The position numbers were made by a program, and so were the translations under genes. From CAJWGI01 sp036011785 (GTDB lineage Bacteria > Chloroflexota > Anaerolineae > Anaerolineales > UBA11657), in contig DASCOB010000150.1 of the NCBI GenBank assembly GCA_036011785.1, positions 1 through 12,769 on the forward strand: a DNA stretch of 12,769 bases, given 5' to 3'. Below the pieces are notes generated by a model. The model was not told the origin of the DNA and made no database searches. It saw only the letters and a list, made by a program, of their open reading frames with translations. Position 1 is the first letter of the stretch, and every line of letters begins with the position of its first letter. Below are positions 6,796 to 12,769 of this stretch, piece by piece.

Positions 6796-8739
6796 ATGGA
6801 AGGCTTGTCCGCACTGCGAGCTATAGACAGAATCAACCGACAGCGCCACGTGCTGTGGGTCGCACTAGCATTAGTCGCTGCGCTGTCGCTGTTCAGCAGC
6901 GCGACAAATCCGCTCTTCGAGCCACCGGACGAGCTGCAACATTATCAGTTCGTTCGTTACCTAGTCGAAGAAAGAAAACTACCGGTGGCGGAATTGAATA
7001 AGGAAGCCTCACAAACCCGACGGTTGTTCGACAGTACGCCGAGTGGTTTGAACCGACCGCCGTTGTACTATATCATCGGTGCGCTGCTGGTTGCCCAGAT
7101 TGACGACCCAGAAGAAATTCCAGCGGGAAACCCTTTTTGGGCTTACATGCCCGAACAGGTGAGCCGAGACAACAAGCAGCAGTTCCTTAACACAGATTCA
7201 CAGACTTTCCCCTATAACGGCACCGCCCTGACGGTTCACCTGCTGCGGCTCTGGTCTATCGCCCTAGCCCTTTGCACGGTAACGGTAATGTGGCTGCTGG
7301 GGCGCACCCTGTGGCCCGACGACCTCACCAGGATGGCTGCCATGCTGTCCATCGCCGTCCTGAACCCGATGTTTCTGTACCTCGCGGGAGCAGTAAACAA
7401 CGATCACCTGATAATACTGTTTGGAACCCTAATCCTCTGGCTGAGCGTGTGCGCACTGAGAGATGGCTTTGCCTGGAAAACGACGGTGTTCATCGGCCTG
7501 ACCTGGGGATTGGCATTACTGTCCAAGTTAACCGGGTTAATCCTGGCTGTACCTTGGGGCGTTGCTTTGGTGTTGACAGCACGACAACACCGCGATGTCC
7601 TCTTGTTCATATCCCGTTTCGCGGCCGTGGTCGGGATAGCGCTGGCTTTGTCGGGCTGGTGGTTCGTCCGCAATCTCCTGTTGTATGGAGAACTTTTCGT
7701 GCTACCGGTGCTGGGTGATTGGGTTTCACGCGAGCAGCTAGGGACGACCTGGACATGGCATGACCTCGTCTATAGCTGGACCACTCTGTGGGGGCGTTTC
7801 GCGTATGGCCAGGTTCCGCTACCGCGAATAATTTACTGGTTCTGTCTGACGCTATCAGTCGTCTCGACTGGGGGACTCATCAAGAGCTTTGTCCGAGTGA
7901 CGCAGTACAGACGTTGGGCGCAAACTCGCTGGCCAGTCTGGATAGTGTTTCTAACCACACTGGTCACCTTTGCTGCCGCGGCGGCATTCTATATGGTCAA
8001 CAATCCTACCGGGGCAAACGCCCGGTACATCTTTCCAGCGCTCTCGGCGCTGTCTCCCCTGCTCGTGCACGGAATATTTACATGGTTTTCCCAATGGCGC
8101 CGGGTCGTACACAAAGGCATAGTAGCCTTCATGCTCGGTGTTGCCTTATTTTCCATCGGCCTGTTTCTGCCCTGGACCTATGCAAAGCCGCGATTACTGA
8201 CTGAAGCGTTAGTAGCGGCGCAGATTGAAACCCCCGCAGACATCGTTTGGGGCGATGGGATTGCGTTGATGGGGACGGCAGTGTCAAACCGGCCGGTCCG
8301 TCAGGGGGAAAACGTCAACCTGAGGGCGTGTTGGCGCTCTAACGCTGAGATGACCACAGATTACGTTTTTTACGTTCACCTACTCGACCATAGTTTAAAC
8401 TCCCTGGGCCAACGAGACACTTACACGGGACTCGGTACCTTTCCCACCTCCTCTTGGAAACCCGGCAACATGTTCTGTGACACCTACCTTGTACCAGTCT
8501 CCAAAGAACTTTCACGGCCGGTGGTGGTGGACGTTTCAACAGGTTTCTACGATTATGACACCAGACAGCAGCTGCCCGCCCGCACACTCGACGGCATCCC
8601 ATCACAACACGTGGTCGTGGGAAGAGTCAAACTGATGCCCACATCACCCGCGCCGGTTACTGAGCAGCAATACCGCACCGAGGCTCGCTTTCAGAAGGGC
8701 GTCTTGCTAACCGGTTATATAGCTGGTCCGCGACAATAA
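6796..8739 (+). CDS. GT-C (GT39-like) membrane glycosyltransferase with C-terminal beta domain, frameshifted at its end
   Basis: ATG 6796 is chosen because GGAG lies at 6782-6785 and it follows the exporter stop by one base; the longer TTG start at 6775 would lie inside the exporter. The 647 residues begin with one membrane helix and then NPLFEPPDELQHYQFVRYL. This is the acidic external-loop motif (PPDExxH) of dolichyl/undecaprenyl-phosphate-dependent GT39-like enzymes. Further hallmarks are a long loop with PSGLNRPPLYYIIG, GAVNNDHLIILFG, LLSKLTGLILAVPWG, and about ten to twelve membrane segments in all. From about residue 485 a soluble beta-rich domain follows (IVWGDGIALMG...NVNLRACWRS...DYVFYVHLLD). 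The TAA at 8737-8739 is premature: a second copy of that domain continues in another frame. Extracytoplasmic sugar transfer is the likely role. Confidence 0.75.
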   Translation: MEGLSALRAIDRINRQRHVLWVALALVAALSLFSSATNPLFEPPDELQHYQFVRYLVEERKLPVAELNKEASQTRRLFDSTPSGLNRPPLYYIIGALLVAQIDDPEEIPAGNPFWAYMPEQVSRDNKQQFLNTDSQTFPYNGTALTVHLLRLWSIALALCTVTVMWLLGRTLWPDDLTRMAAMLSIAVLNPMFLYLAGAVNNDHLIILFGTLILWLSVCALRDGFAWKTTVFIGLTWGLALLSKLTGLILAVPWGVALVLTARQHRDVLLFISRFAAVVGIALALSGWWFVRNLLLYGELFVLPVLGDWVSREQLGTTWTWHDLVYSWTTLWGRFAYGQVPLPRIIYWFCLTLSVVSTGGLIKSFVRVTQYRRWAQTRWPVWIVFLTTLVTFAAAAAFYMVNNPTGANARYIFPALSALSPLLVHGIFTWFSQWRRVVHKGIVAFMLGVALFSIGLFLPWTYAKPRLLTEALVAAQIETPADIVWGDGIALMGTAVSNRPVRQGENVNLRACWRSNAEMTTDYVFYVHLLDHSLNSLGQRDTYTGLGTFPTSSWKPGNMFCDTYLVPVSKELSRPVVVDVSTGFYDYDTRQQLPARTLDGIPSQHVVVGRVKLMPTSPAPVTEQQYRTEARFQKGVLLTGYIAGPRQ

Positions 8740-9080
8740 CGCGCCCCGGCGAGACTGTTTCCGCAGCGGTGGCATGGGAAGCGTCCGGACCACTCGATAC
8801 ATCGTATACCATCTTTGCCCACCTGCTGAATGCAGATGGGCAAATGATTACCCAAGATGACGGACTTCCTCAGGATGGGAATTACCCCACCACATTCTGG
8901 GGCGCGAATGAGATTATTGTAGATGAACATGAATTCCCGATCCCAGAAGGAACAATCCCTGGACCAACCCTGCTGCTGATTGGGTTTTACCAGCTGGAAG
9001 GCAGCCGGCGGCTGCCTCGAGCAGCGGGCGCCGATTTTCCTGACGCCGCCATGATAACCGGCCCGATGGTGGTGGACTGA
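8733..9080 (+). pseudogene. Out-of-frame second C-terminal beta domain of the upstream membrane glycosyltransferase
   Basis: Starting around the upstream stop, but in the -1 frame, the sequence reads RPGETVSAAVAWEASGPLDT, then YTIFAHLLNADGQMITQDDG, FWGANEIIVDEHEFPIPEG and LLIGFYQLEGSRRLP. This parallels the in-frame domain just before it (QGENVNLRACWRS..., YVFYVHLLD..., DVSTGFYDYDTRQQLP), so it is the second unit of a tandem domain pair. The intact protein would have been about 760 residues. A one-base loss near 8730-8736 (CGCGACAATAA) explains the break. There is no slippery heptamer, so programmed frameshifting is not supported. An ORF of 103 codons from GTG 8769 could be translated alone but has no signal sequence. 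Confidence 0.6.
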
Positions 9081-9163
9081 TGATGCTCTTCGCCGTTCCT
9101 CTCACGGGTGGAGCACTCTGAAGGCGGACGATAAGGAAAGGTGCGTTTCGAGAAACCCAGCAA

Positions 9164-9646
9164 ATGAGTTACTTCAATCAGCATTCGTTCACGCTCAGCA
9201 CCCTCATGGTTTACGCCGTTGTCGCCGTCATACTTTTGCGAGATGGCGTCCGAATTTTGGATGTGGTCGCACTCGCTGCAATGGCCAGCGCCTTGAGTCT
9301 CTCTTGGCTGTTGCTTCGCCCGGGTCCAAGTACATTAACGGAAGTGGATGCTGTCGAGGTAAGGCTGGCTGCCAGGAAGCCGACACTACTGGAGTTTCAA
9401 TCGGAATATTGACTGGCTTGCATTGTGGTTCGGCCTGTCGTGAACAGGCTAGAAACAGAAATGGGAGAGGGGCTGCAGATAATCCGGTTAAACGTTCATG
9501 ATCCGGTAGGGCGCCAACTTGGTGATCGTTTCGATTTTCGCTTCACCCCGACATTCATCTTCTTCGATGCTAACGGGATTGAGCAATGGCGCTCCCTCGG
9601 CACCCTCGACACGGATCGCGTACGCAGCAGCGTAACAACCCAATAG
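9164..9646 (+). CDS. Membrane-anchored selenocysteine thioredoxin (in-frame TGA = Sec83)
   Basis: Read through the TGA at 9410-9412, the gene encodes 160 residues. Two membrane helices come first (about 11-28 and 31-51), which places the following domain on the cytoplasmic side if the N-terminus is inside. A thioredoxin fold then begins at about residue 62: KPTLLEFQSEY-U-L-A-C, with U83 and C86 in the place of the usual EFxxxxCxxC. It continues with PVVNRLETEM, LQIIRLNVHD, FRFTPTFIFFD with cis-Pro129 and GTLDTDRVRS, all in canonical order. Stopping at the TGA would leave 82 residues with no function. Codons on both sides show the same composition. The likely role is reduction of disulfides or peroxides by a membrane-tethered redox protein; the partner is unknown. 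No strong ribosome site precedes ATG 9164. The alternative is a recent Cys-to-stop mutation. Confidence 0.8.
9428..9456 (+). promoter_or_regulatory. Candidate bacterial SECIS hairpin of the Sec thioredoxin
   Basis: GCCTGT (9433-9438) pairs with ACAGGC (9444-9449) around the loop CGTGA, whose second base is G. A G-U pair and four more pairs extend the stem to 9428-9456 with single bulged A's at 9451 and 9455. The loop begins 26 nt after the UGA, inside the range expected for bacterial SECIS elements. Confidence 0.55.
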
Positions 9647-9721
9647 GCGGCACAGCTGCCGATTAATTCTGGTTTCACCGCGCTACTCATGGCCCCTGGA
9701 ACCCGCGTCAGTTGTGTAAGG

Positions 9722-9916
9722 TTATCCGTCCGGGGTCATGTCGGCGCCGCAGCAGGCGGGCGATTTGATCTTCCCACAACCGTTGGGGCACTCCGAGACT
9801 CCCACCGCACTGCCGTCATCGAGTGTGATCCTGGCGTGCTGAAGCTCAGCGCCGCACTTGCCACAGCGCATGTTTTCAACTTCCATTCCACAGTCGGAAC
9901 ATGTGTATTTCGTCAA
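9722..9916 (-). CDS. Small zinc-ribbon protein
   Basis: The 64-residue product is MTKYTCSDCGMEVENMRCGK followed by CGAELQHARITLDDG and SECPNGCGKIKSPACCG. It has two CxxC knuckles (C6/C9 and C18/C21) and a second cysteine group (C43, C47, C55, C56), enough to bind one or two zinc ions as a rubredoxin/ribbon-like module. The TTG at 9914-9916 is chosen because an AGGAGG ribosome site lies six bases upstream. An ATG at 9950-9952 in the same frame would place that site inside the coding region and add a lysine/arginine-rich leader. The function is unknown. Short stand-alone zinc ribbons of this kind are usually nucleic-acid or protein-binding accessories. It converges on the Sec thioredoxin gene, with 75 bases between the two stops. 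Confidence 0.65.
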   Translation of the reverse strand: MTKYTCSDCGMEVENMRCGKCGAELQHARITLDDGSAVGVSECPNGCGKIKSPACCGADMTPDG

Positions 9917-10015
9917 CCTCTTCCTCCTTTTACTTTCGGTCCGTGCCACCATTGATTCTATCGCGTTTTGCCGATCGTAACAATTCCAGCAAGAGCGGTG
10001 CAGAACCGCAGACGC

Positions 10016-10790
10016 TCAGATGGGCTGCCGGCATCCGGGCGAAATTATAGCTGGACGAACAACCTCACATTTGGCAAGCAGAACCAGCATCGAAGTCCAG
10101 ATCACCCCTAGGCCATATTTCATCGACCGTCAGACATTGATTGATGATGAGCGTGGTTCGTAGCGTGTGGGACAGGTTACCTCGCCAATGCGAAAACCGA
10201 AATATATCGCCTGCGCCATAATCTGATTGTCGAGGAGAAAATCGTCCAAGTTTTCTGCCAGCGGCAACTCAGCAAGCACCGGGCGCGAAAATGCCCGATA
10301 TCCGGTGTCGAATTCGGATAATTTCTCTCGCAGTAACACGTTCTGGAAGAAGGTGAGCAGCCGATTCGCCAAGTATCTGTACAAAGGCACCCCTCCCCGA
10401 AGAGCACTCTTGCCGAGAATACGGGAACCAAGCGCGATATCGTACAACCCGGATTATATCAGCGCTACCATCGTCGGTAGCAACTTCAGTGTGTACCGAT
10501 GATCAGGATGCAACATAACGATGATGTCGGCGTTAGCGGCAAGAGCAGCCCGGTAGCACGTCTTCTGATTTCCGCCCATAACCCATGTTACGCGCATGTC
10601 GCAACGTGACCAGCCCCATGCGCGCCGCCAGCGCCGCTGTGCCGTCCTGACTGGCATCATCAATCAGGATGATTTCGTCCGCCACAGAGGGGTCAATCTC
10701 TCCGACGGTATCAGCCAGTGTTTTCGCCGCGTTATACGCCGGCAGCACCACGACCACTCGCGAGCCGCGCTCATTCACGTCGAGAGTCAT
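10016..10790 (-). pseudogene. Glycosyltransferase family 2 (DPM1-like) pseudogene with three lesions
   Basis: Pieces in two frames add up to a GT2 enzyme of the polyprenyl-phosphate sugar synthase type. It starts MTLDVNERGSRVVVVLPAYN, continues DEIILIDDASQDGTAALAA (the nucleotide-sugar DD site), then RNMGYG|GNQKTCYRAALAA, DIIVMLHPDHRYTLKLLP, SGLYDIALGSRILGKSALRG, FDTGYRAFSRPVL and GFRIGEVTCPTRYEPRSSSI, and ends near a membrane-associated KYGLGVIWTSMLVLLAK. Three lesions are visible: one extra G in the run at 10575-10577 (just after GYG), a TAA at 10454-10456 before SGLYD, and a TGA at 10130-10132 where related proteins have arginine (INVxRSMKYG). The TGA is not at a cysteine site and is read as an ordinary nonsense codon. 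The start ATG (10788-10790) overlaps the SRAP stop as ATGA, so the gene was once translationally coupled. Confidence 0.7.
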
Positions 10791-11479
10791 CTTCTCTCCA
10801 CCGACCGCACGCAATCTGGGCTATCGTTGCGTGGATTGTTCACCGTGCAGGCCACGGGGTAAGCGTTCATCTCGGCGGCCGGATAAGGGCGCAGGAGCGA
10901 CTGCAGGGCGGCCGCGGAAACATCGCCGGGCGCTAACCATGCTTGGTATGCGCTCGGGGGAAGGATGACCGGCATGCGGTTATGGATGGACTCAAGCAAT
11001 TCATTCGGCGCTGTCGTGATAATCGCACAGCTATACAACGCGTTCGTTTCTCCGCCCTCAGGGGGAGACCAGCGTTCCCACAGGCCCGCGAAAGCAAACA
11101 CCCCGTGCGACTGCAGACGCACATAGACAGGTTGTCTGCGGCCACTGCTCAGGCGCTGCCACTCGTAAAAACCATCCGCCGGAATCAGGCAACGCCGACG
11201 GCGGAAGGCGGTGTGGAAGGAGGGCTTTTCGGCTATAGTCTCCGCGCGCGCGTTTATTAGCCGTGCCCCAGTTTCCACATCTCGCACCCAGAAGGGAATC
11301 AGACCCCAGCGCAAGTGCCGCAGGCACGGAGTCTCGCCGTTGAGTATCGTGGCGACAGGTTGCGTGGGCACGATATTATAACGCGGCGCGAGGGGTGGGC
11401 CATCCTCCGGCAGCAGTAGACCCGGGAAAGCGGCCTGCAACCTGGTTGAACCAATAGTAAGCGTAAAACGTCCGCACAT
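10787..11479 (-). CDS. SRAP family DNA-protein crosslink protein (HMCES/YedK-like, abasic-site sensor)
   Basis: The start is placed at ATG 11477-11479 because SRAP proteins need cysteine at position 2: the product begins MCGRFTLTIG. An earlier ATG at 11513-11515 would bury it. The 230 residues carry the whole active site: Cys2 (attacks abasic-site aldehydes after removal of Met1), PRYNIVPTQ (33-41), the asparagine of NARAET (Asn76), Glu106 in DGFYEW, and His166 in IHNRMPVIL. These proteins shield abasic sites in single-stranded DNA by forming a thiazolidine crosslink. A perfect TATAAT on the minus strand (11492-11497) is about 12 bases from the ATG, so the leader is very short. Divergence from an ImuB-like gene across a LexA box suggests damage induction. 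Confidence 0.9.
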   Translation of the reverse strand: MCGRFTLTIGSTRLQAAFPGLLLPEDGPPLAPRYNIVPTQPVATILNGETPCLRHLRWGLIPFWVRDVETGARLINARAETIAEKPSFHTAFRRRRCLIPADGFYEWQRLSSGRRQPVYVRLQSHGVFAFAGLWERWSPPEGGETNALYSCAIITTAPNELLESIHNRMPVILPPSAYQAWLAPGDVSAAALQSLLRPYPAAEMNAYPVACTVNNPRNDSPDCVRSVERR

Positions 11480-11522
11480 TTCCCTGCTCGCATTATAGCG
11501 CACAACATCAGCCAATTTACTC

Positions 11523-11552
11523 TTGACAGAAGCGCCACTGTCGTGTTATTAA
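11523..11552 (+). promoter_or_regulatory. Strong promoter of the ImuB-like gene
   Basis: A perfect -35 TTGACA (11523-11528) is followed after 18 bases by TATTAA (11547-11552). The -10 end and presumed start site lie under the LexA-type palindrome, the usual arrangement for a repressed SOS promoter. The ATG follows 37 bases after the -10. Confidence 0.6.
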
Positions 11553-11570
11553 TAGAACTCTTGTTCTATT
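11551..11570. promoter_or_regulatory. LexA (SOS) operator of the GAAC-N4-GTTC type
   Basis: AATAGAAC (11551-11558) and GTTCTATT (11563-11570) are exact inverted repeats around TCTT. The core GAAC-N4-GTTC is the LexA/DinR box known from Bacillus and other Gram-positive-type lineages, unlike the E. coli CTGT-N8-ACAG box. It lies between two divergent DNA-damage genes, 20 bases before the ImuB-like ATG and about 70 bases before the SRAP start. Confidence 0.75.
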
Positions 11571-11589
11571 TCTTATTTTCGATTGCCCG

Positions 11590-12769
11590 ATGCGCATTCT
11601 CTGTTTGCTGCTCGCACAGCTCCCTCTTCAGGTCGAAATCCAGCGTGATCCGCATTTGGCCGGGGAACCGCTAGCGTTGCTCCGCTCCTGGGACCAGCGC
11701 GTGCTGGCGGCTGCGCGCCGGCTGCGCGCAGCCGGAGTCCGGCCCGGAGATTCACGTCGGAGCGTGGAACAGCGCTGTCCGCAAGCGCGCTTTCTGCCCG
11801 CTGCCGAAGCGCGTTATCAACAGGCGCACCAGCATCTCGAAAACGCGTTGAGCGCGTTCGGCACCCGCATCGAGAGCGACGGTCTGGGAAAGTTTTTCAT
11901 CGCCGTGACCGCGCTGGCGCGCACCTTTTGCTCCGAGAACGCTCTGGCCACAGCGGTGGTACAACAGGTGCGCTCCGAGACGCAGTTGCCGGTCACAGCC
12001 GCAATCGCCGGAGATAAATTCACAGCCGCCCGCGCCGCGCTGCAGGCGCGTCCCGCCTGCAGCATACCGGACGGGAAGCAGACTGCCTTTCTGGCTGCCC
12101 TCCCACTGACCGCGCTCCCTCGCCCACCGCCGGAACTGTTGCGTCGCCTGCATCTATTTGGCATCAACACTCTCGGCGAATTTGCGCGATTGCCGCACGC
12201 GGCCGTGGTGCGTCAATTCGGCTCGGAGTTGGTGCACTTCCACGATCTGGCGCGCGGACGTGATACGAGTCCGCTGCAGCCCTACGCACCGCCGCCTGCG
12301 ACAGTCTGCACCCTAACACTGCCCGAGCCGCTGGCTGAGTTTCAGACATTACAAAACCGGCTGCAGCAGCTGGCAGCGCGGTTGGCACAGCGCCTGGAGC
12401 GAGCCGGGTACCACGCCACCGCGCTGGCGCTGGCGGCGACCGATGAGAGCGGCCGCGCCCACCACCGGGGGGCAGCCCTCAAACCCCCCTCGGCTGCACG
12501 CGCGCGCCTCCAACGCATGGCCGCACACTTGCTGAATCAATTGAAGCCGTCGACGCTCATCGCCGTGCTGCAACTGACAGCCTATCCACTGCGCCAGTGG
12601 CAGCAGGGCGCGCGCCAGATGAACCTCTTACAGCAGCGCAGCGAGCGCACGGCGGCGCAGCGCCAGCAGGCTTTACATAGCCTGCAGCAGCGCTTTGGCG
12701 ATAACGTGGTGCAGAGGGCCAGCGCCATAGACCCGCCCGAGCCGACACCGGTACAGGTGCGCTGCGCGC
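11590..12769 (+). CDS. ImuB-like Y-family DNA polymerase homologue (runs off right edge)
   Basis: The frame is open from ATG 11590 to the window edge, 393 codons. MRILCLLLAQLPLQVEIQRD resembles the ImuB opening. Then come a fingers/palm portion with TAAIAGDKFTAARAALQ (137-152), the helix-hairpin-helix thumb LLRRLHLFGINTLGEFARLP (183-202) and QFGSELVHFHDLARGRD, and the start of a little-finger-type region. In canonical Y-family enzymes the first metal site is an Asp near residue 8 and the second an SxDE..LD motif. Here the second reads ESDGLGKFFIAV and the first has no acidic residue, so polymerase activity is doubtful. ImuB proteins are non-catalytic scaffolds that join ImuA and DnaE2 in SOS mutagenesis; neither partner is in view. 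A LexA box immediately upstream fits. Confidence 0.75.
   Translation, partial: MRILCLLLAQLPLQVEIQRDPHLAGEPLALLRSWDQRVLAAARRLRAAGVRPGDSRRSVEQRCPQARFLPAAEARYQQAHQHLENALSAFGTRIESDGLGKFFIAVTALARTFCSENALATAVVQQVRSETQLPVTAAIAGDKFTAARAALQARPACSIPDGKQTAFLAALPLTALPRPPPELLRRLHLFGINTLGEFARLPHAAVVRQFGSELVHFHDLARGRDTSPLQPYAPPPATVCTLTLPEPLAEFQTLQNRLQQLAARLAQRLERAGYHATALALAATDESGRAHHRGAALKPPSAARARLQRMAAHLLNQLKPSTLIAVLQLTAYPLRQWQQGARQMNLLQQRSERTAAQRQQALHSLQQRFGDNVVQRASAIDPPEPTPVQVRCA

Noticed and set aside
8725..8745. Programmed -1 frameshift joining the two glycosyltransferase C-terminal domains
   Set aside because: No slippery heptamer and no clear downstream pseudoknot are visible. A single-base deletion or sequencing error is simpler.
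9648..9661. CGGCA-CAGC-TGCCG hairpin after the thioredoxin stop as a terminator
   Set aside because: The stem is only five pairs and no T-tract follows, so it is not distinguishable from chance.
10130..10132. TGA in the GT2 gene as a third selenocysteine codon
   Set aside because: The site corresponds to an arginine in the family, not a redox cysteine, and the same gene has a TAA and a frameshift. It is ordinary decay.
1..12769. Alternative genetic code (UGA read as Trp or Gly throughout)
   Set aside because: Cysteine synthase-like, GT-C, LysE and SRAP genes all end at TGA where the families end. Only the two UxxC sites read through.
1..12769. CRISPR array, tRNA or rRNA genes
   Set aside because: No regularly spaced repeats, no tRNA T-loop/cloverleaf signature and no rRNA-like stretch were seen on either strand.

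Overview
The window looks like chromosomal DNA of a free-living, fairly GC-rich bacterium. Several genes use TGA as an ordinary stop, so the standard code applies, with two striking exceptions. The lineage cannot be fixed from the sequence. A Gram-positive-type LexA box (GAAC-N4-GTTC) and large 'EPPDE'-type membrane glycosyltransferases would fit Chloroflexota or a relative, but that is inference. Several genes carry frameshifts or nonsense codons, so either the region is decaying or the assembly contains some errors.

The main result is two genes split by an in-frame TGA, each exactly where a thiol-redox protein should have the first cysteine of its CxxC motif. The first (1704-2462) is a glutaredoxin domain fused to a DinB-like four-helix domain, reading G-U-P-S-C at residues 12-16. 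The second (9164-9646) is a membrane-anchored thioredoxin reading Y-U-L-A-C at residues 82-86. In both, the reading frame and the fold signature continue past the TGA, and a stem-loop with G in the first two loop bases lies 23-26 nt downstream, as expected of bacterial SECIS elements. Both are best read as selenoproteins (UxxC). Conventional gene calling would truncate or miss both.

Layout, left to right. 1-481 (minus): the N-terminal part of a protein resembling the NicX/M29-like metalloenzyme family, running off the left edge. 549-973: a frameshifted small helix-turn-helix gene, possibly phage-derived. 974-1703: no convincing gene. 1704-2462: Sec glutaredoxin-DinB fusion. 2463-2840 (minus): remnant of a luciferase-like flavin monooxygenase. 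2870-3814: PLP-dependent cysteine-synthase-family enzyme. 3916-4278: small HNH nuclease-like ORF. 4255-4380: a perfect 12-bp inverted repeat and a promoter leading into a cell-envelope gene group: GT-C type membrane protein (4382-6082), LysE/RhtB exporter (6171-6794), and a second GT-C type membrane protein (6796-8739) whose second C-terminal beta domain (8733-9080) is cut off by a frameshift. 9164-9646: Sec thioredoxin.

9722-9916 (minus) is a small zinc-ribbon protein. 10016-10790 (minus) is a glycosyltransferase family 2 pseudogene with three lesions, overlapping by ATGA the stop of the SRAP (HMCES/YedK) DNA-protein crosslink gene (10787-11479, minus). A divergent intergenic region holds a near-ideal promoter with a perfect LexA operator over its -10/start region. 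It drives an ImuB-like Y-family polymerase homologue (11590 to the right edge). SRAP and ImuB-like therefore form a probable SOS/DNA-damage locus. The envelope genes and the two redox selenoproteins have no evident shared pathway beyond proximity.
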